DNA of 7,720 bases, taken from positions 1 through 7,720 of the forward strand of contig DASYAN010000130.1 in NCBI GenBank assembly GCA_036501345.1. The letters run 5' to 3'. Source of the stretch: DASYAN01 sp036501345. Lineage in GTDB: Bacteria > Chloroflexota > Ktedonobacteria > Ktedonobacterales > Ktedonobacteraceae. The translations under genes and the position numbers were made by a program. Positions 7,170 to 7,720 of the stretch are shown here, in pieces; position 1 is the first letter of the stretch; each line of letters starts with the position of its first letter. The notes under the pieces were generated by a model that made no database searches, was not told where the DNA came from, and saw only the letters and a list, made by a program, of their open reading frames with translations.

Positions 7170-7330
7170 TTTCCCCATGGCAAAAGCCAGGGGCTTCTCG
7201 CCCTCACGAACGGGCATTCCTGCTTCGTTGGAGGTTGCCAGTTCGAGCTTTTGCCCGAACGGGTCTGACACCGCCTCCACAAGCAGACACCGAGAGCCCC
7301 TCGGCCAGAATGTTGTTTGCCGCATTGATA
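7170..7330 (-). ncRNA. Probable omega RNA (TnpB guide scaffold), approximate extent
   Basis: In studied TnpB systems the guide RNA is made from the 3' end of tnpB plus the right end of the element, with the guide taken from the flanking DNA. The same arrangement is present here: the tnpB 3' coding end, its stop at 7204-7206 and the right-end hairpin (7173-7193). The guide would be read from bases below about 7165, depending on the true element edge. Both limits are inferred by analogy, not seen. Confidence 0.4.
7173..7193 (-). repeat. Right-end hairpin of the IS200/IS605-type element
   Basis: On the minus strand the stem CCCC-TGGC, loop TTTT, GCCA-T-GGGG forms eight base pairs with one bulged T near the base on the 3' side. 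A bulged hairpin of this kind near the right end is what IS200/IS605 transposases recognise on single-stranded DNA, and it also forms the 3' portion of the omega RNA of TnpB systems. It sits 11 nt beyond the tnpB stop codon. Confidence 0.75.
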
Positions 7331-7720
7331 TCCCGGTCATGCCAGACGCCGCACTCGGGGCAGACCCATTCACGTACATCAAGCGGGAGGTCTTCCACAA
7401 CATGCTTACAATCATGACACGTTTTACTGGAGGGATACCAACGGTCAATTTTGATGAGGGTCCGCGCGTACCATTGGCTTTTATATTCCAGCTGGCGGAC
7501 GAACTCACCCCATCCGACATCACTGACGGCTTTTGCCAGACAGTGATTTTTGACCATATTCTTGACAGCTAGACTCTCCACGCAGATCACTTGGTTTTCG
7601 TTGATGATGCGTGTCGAAAGCTTGTGCTGGTAGTCTCGTCTCCGATCCTGGATACGAGCATGCACACAGGCCACCTTGCGTCGTGCTTTCTCCCTGTTCT
7701 TGGAGCCCTTCTTTTTCTTG
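7204..7720 (-). CDS. tnpB: TnpB RNA-guided nuclease (IS200/IS605 OrfB family), C-terminal part, cut by the window edge
   Basis: The last 171 codons are present and the frame is open to the right edge, where it begins with a basic stretch (KKKKGSKNREKARRK). Counting from the first whole codon, visible parts are a basic helix, RuvC-II with VICVESLAV (Glu 48), WGEF-QLEYKSQWYGR-like residues and KIDRWYPSSKTC. Next is a four-Cys zinc ribbon (C101, C104, C120, C123), and then RuvC-III HDRDINAANNI (Asp 128/130). All expected C-terminal residues are intact, so nothing shows decay; RuvC-I with its Asp lies beyond the window. An internal GTG at 7674 is not the start. TnpB cuts DNA guided by omega RNA and favours keeping the element in its host genome. 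The usual partner tnpA is not visible. Confidence 0.93.
   Translation of the reverse strand, partial: KKKKGSKNREKARRKVACVHARIQDRRRDYQHKLSTRIINENQVICVESLAVKNMVKNHCLAKAVSDVGWGEFVRQLEYKSQWYARTLIKIDRWYPSSKTCHDCKHVVEDLPLDVREWVCPECGVWHDRDINAANNILAEGLSVSACGGGVRPVRAKARTGNLQRSRNARS

Larger units (their letters stand above)
7164..7720 (-). mobile_element. Right-end part of an IS200/IS605-type element, continuing beyond the window
   Basis: The element is recognised from a 3' portion of tnpB and, just after its stop, the short bulged hairpin typical of the right end of this family. The outer boundary is not fixed: on the minus strand TGTCAC (7164-7169) and TTCAA (7148-7152) both resemble family end sequences, so the edge could be anywhere from about 7148 to 7170. 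The left end, and any tnpA transposase gene, would lie beyond 7720. Confidence 0.7.

Noticed and set aside
7177..7572. Plus-strand open frame of 131 codons near the right edge
   Set aside because: It is antisense to tnpB, whose protein has clear zinc-ribbon and RuvC motifs; the plus-strand product has no recognisable features.

Overview
The window reads as bacterial chromosome of roughly even base composition, with five protein-coding genes plus one partial mobile-element gene. The gene style (a cytosolic Ser/Thr kinase fused to a WD40 propeller, a membrane-anchored pentapeptide-repeat module, ABC-2 exporters, and a TnpB with IS200/IS605-type end) resembles large genomes of filamentous Chloroflexota such as Ktedonobacteria. 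That assignment is an inference from gene style; no rRNA or other taxonomic marker is present.

Left part (1-4008): two ABC-2 exporter permeases lie tail to tail with 23 bp between their stop codons. The plus-strand permease (from the left edge to 1139) probably begins upstream of the window; no ATPase for it is visible. On the minus strand, an ATPase (3978 down to 3037) and its permease (3040 down to 1163) overlap by 4 bp (ATGA) and form a translationally coupled pair. This second permease is the most unusual gene here. After a complete ABC-2 permease of about 365 residues it continues, in one open frame, into an extra membrane segment, a charged helical region and 16 uninterrupted pentapeptide repeats. 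The extra half looks like a normally separate membrane-anchored pentapeptide-repeat protein joined to an exporter subunit.

Middle (3979-6991): a divergent intergenic region of about 190 bp separates the exporter operon from a plus-strand gene for a soluble Hanks-type Ser/Thr kinase with all catalytic residues and a seven-bladed WD40 propeller. It is followed 65 bp later, on the same strand, by an alpha/beta hydrolase with an intact Ser-Asp-His triad. Whether kinase, hydrolase and exporter share a pathway cannot be shown from sequence alone.

Right part (6992-7720): a gene-free stretch holds a long imperfect hairpin flanked by a short direct repeat. Then come the right end and the 3' part of a minus-strand tnpB (RNA-guided nuclease of an IS200/IS605-type element), which runs off the right edge. 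The tnpB 3' end and the typical bulged hairpin just beyond it are where the omega RNA would be made. No tRNA, rRNA or CRISPR array was seen.
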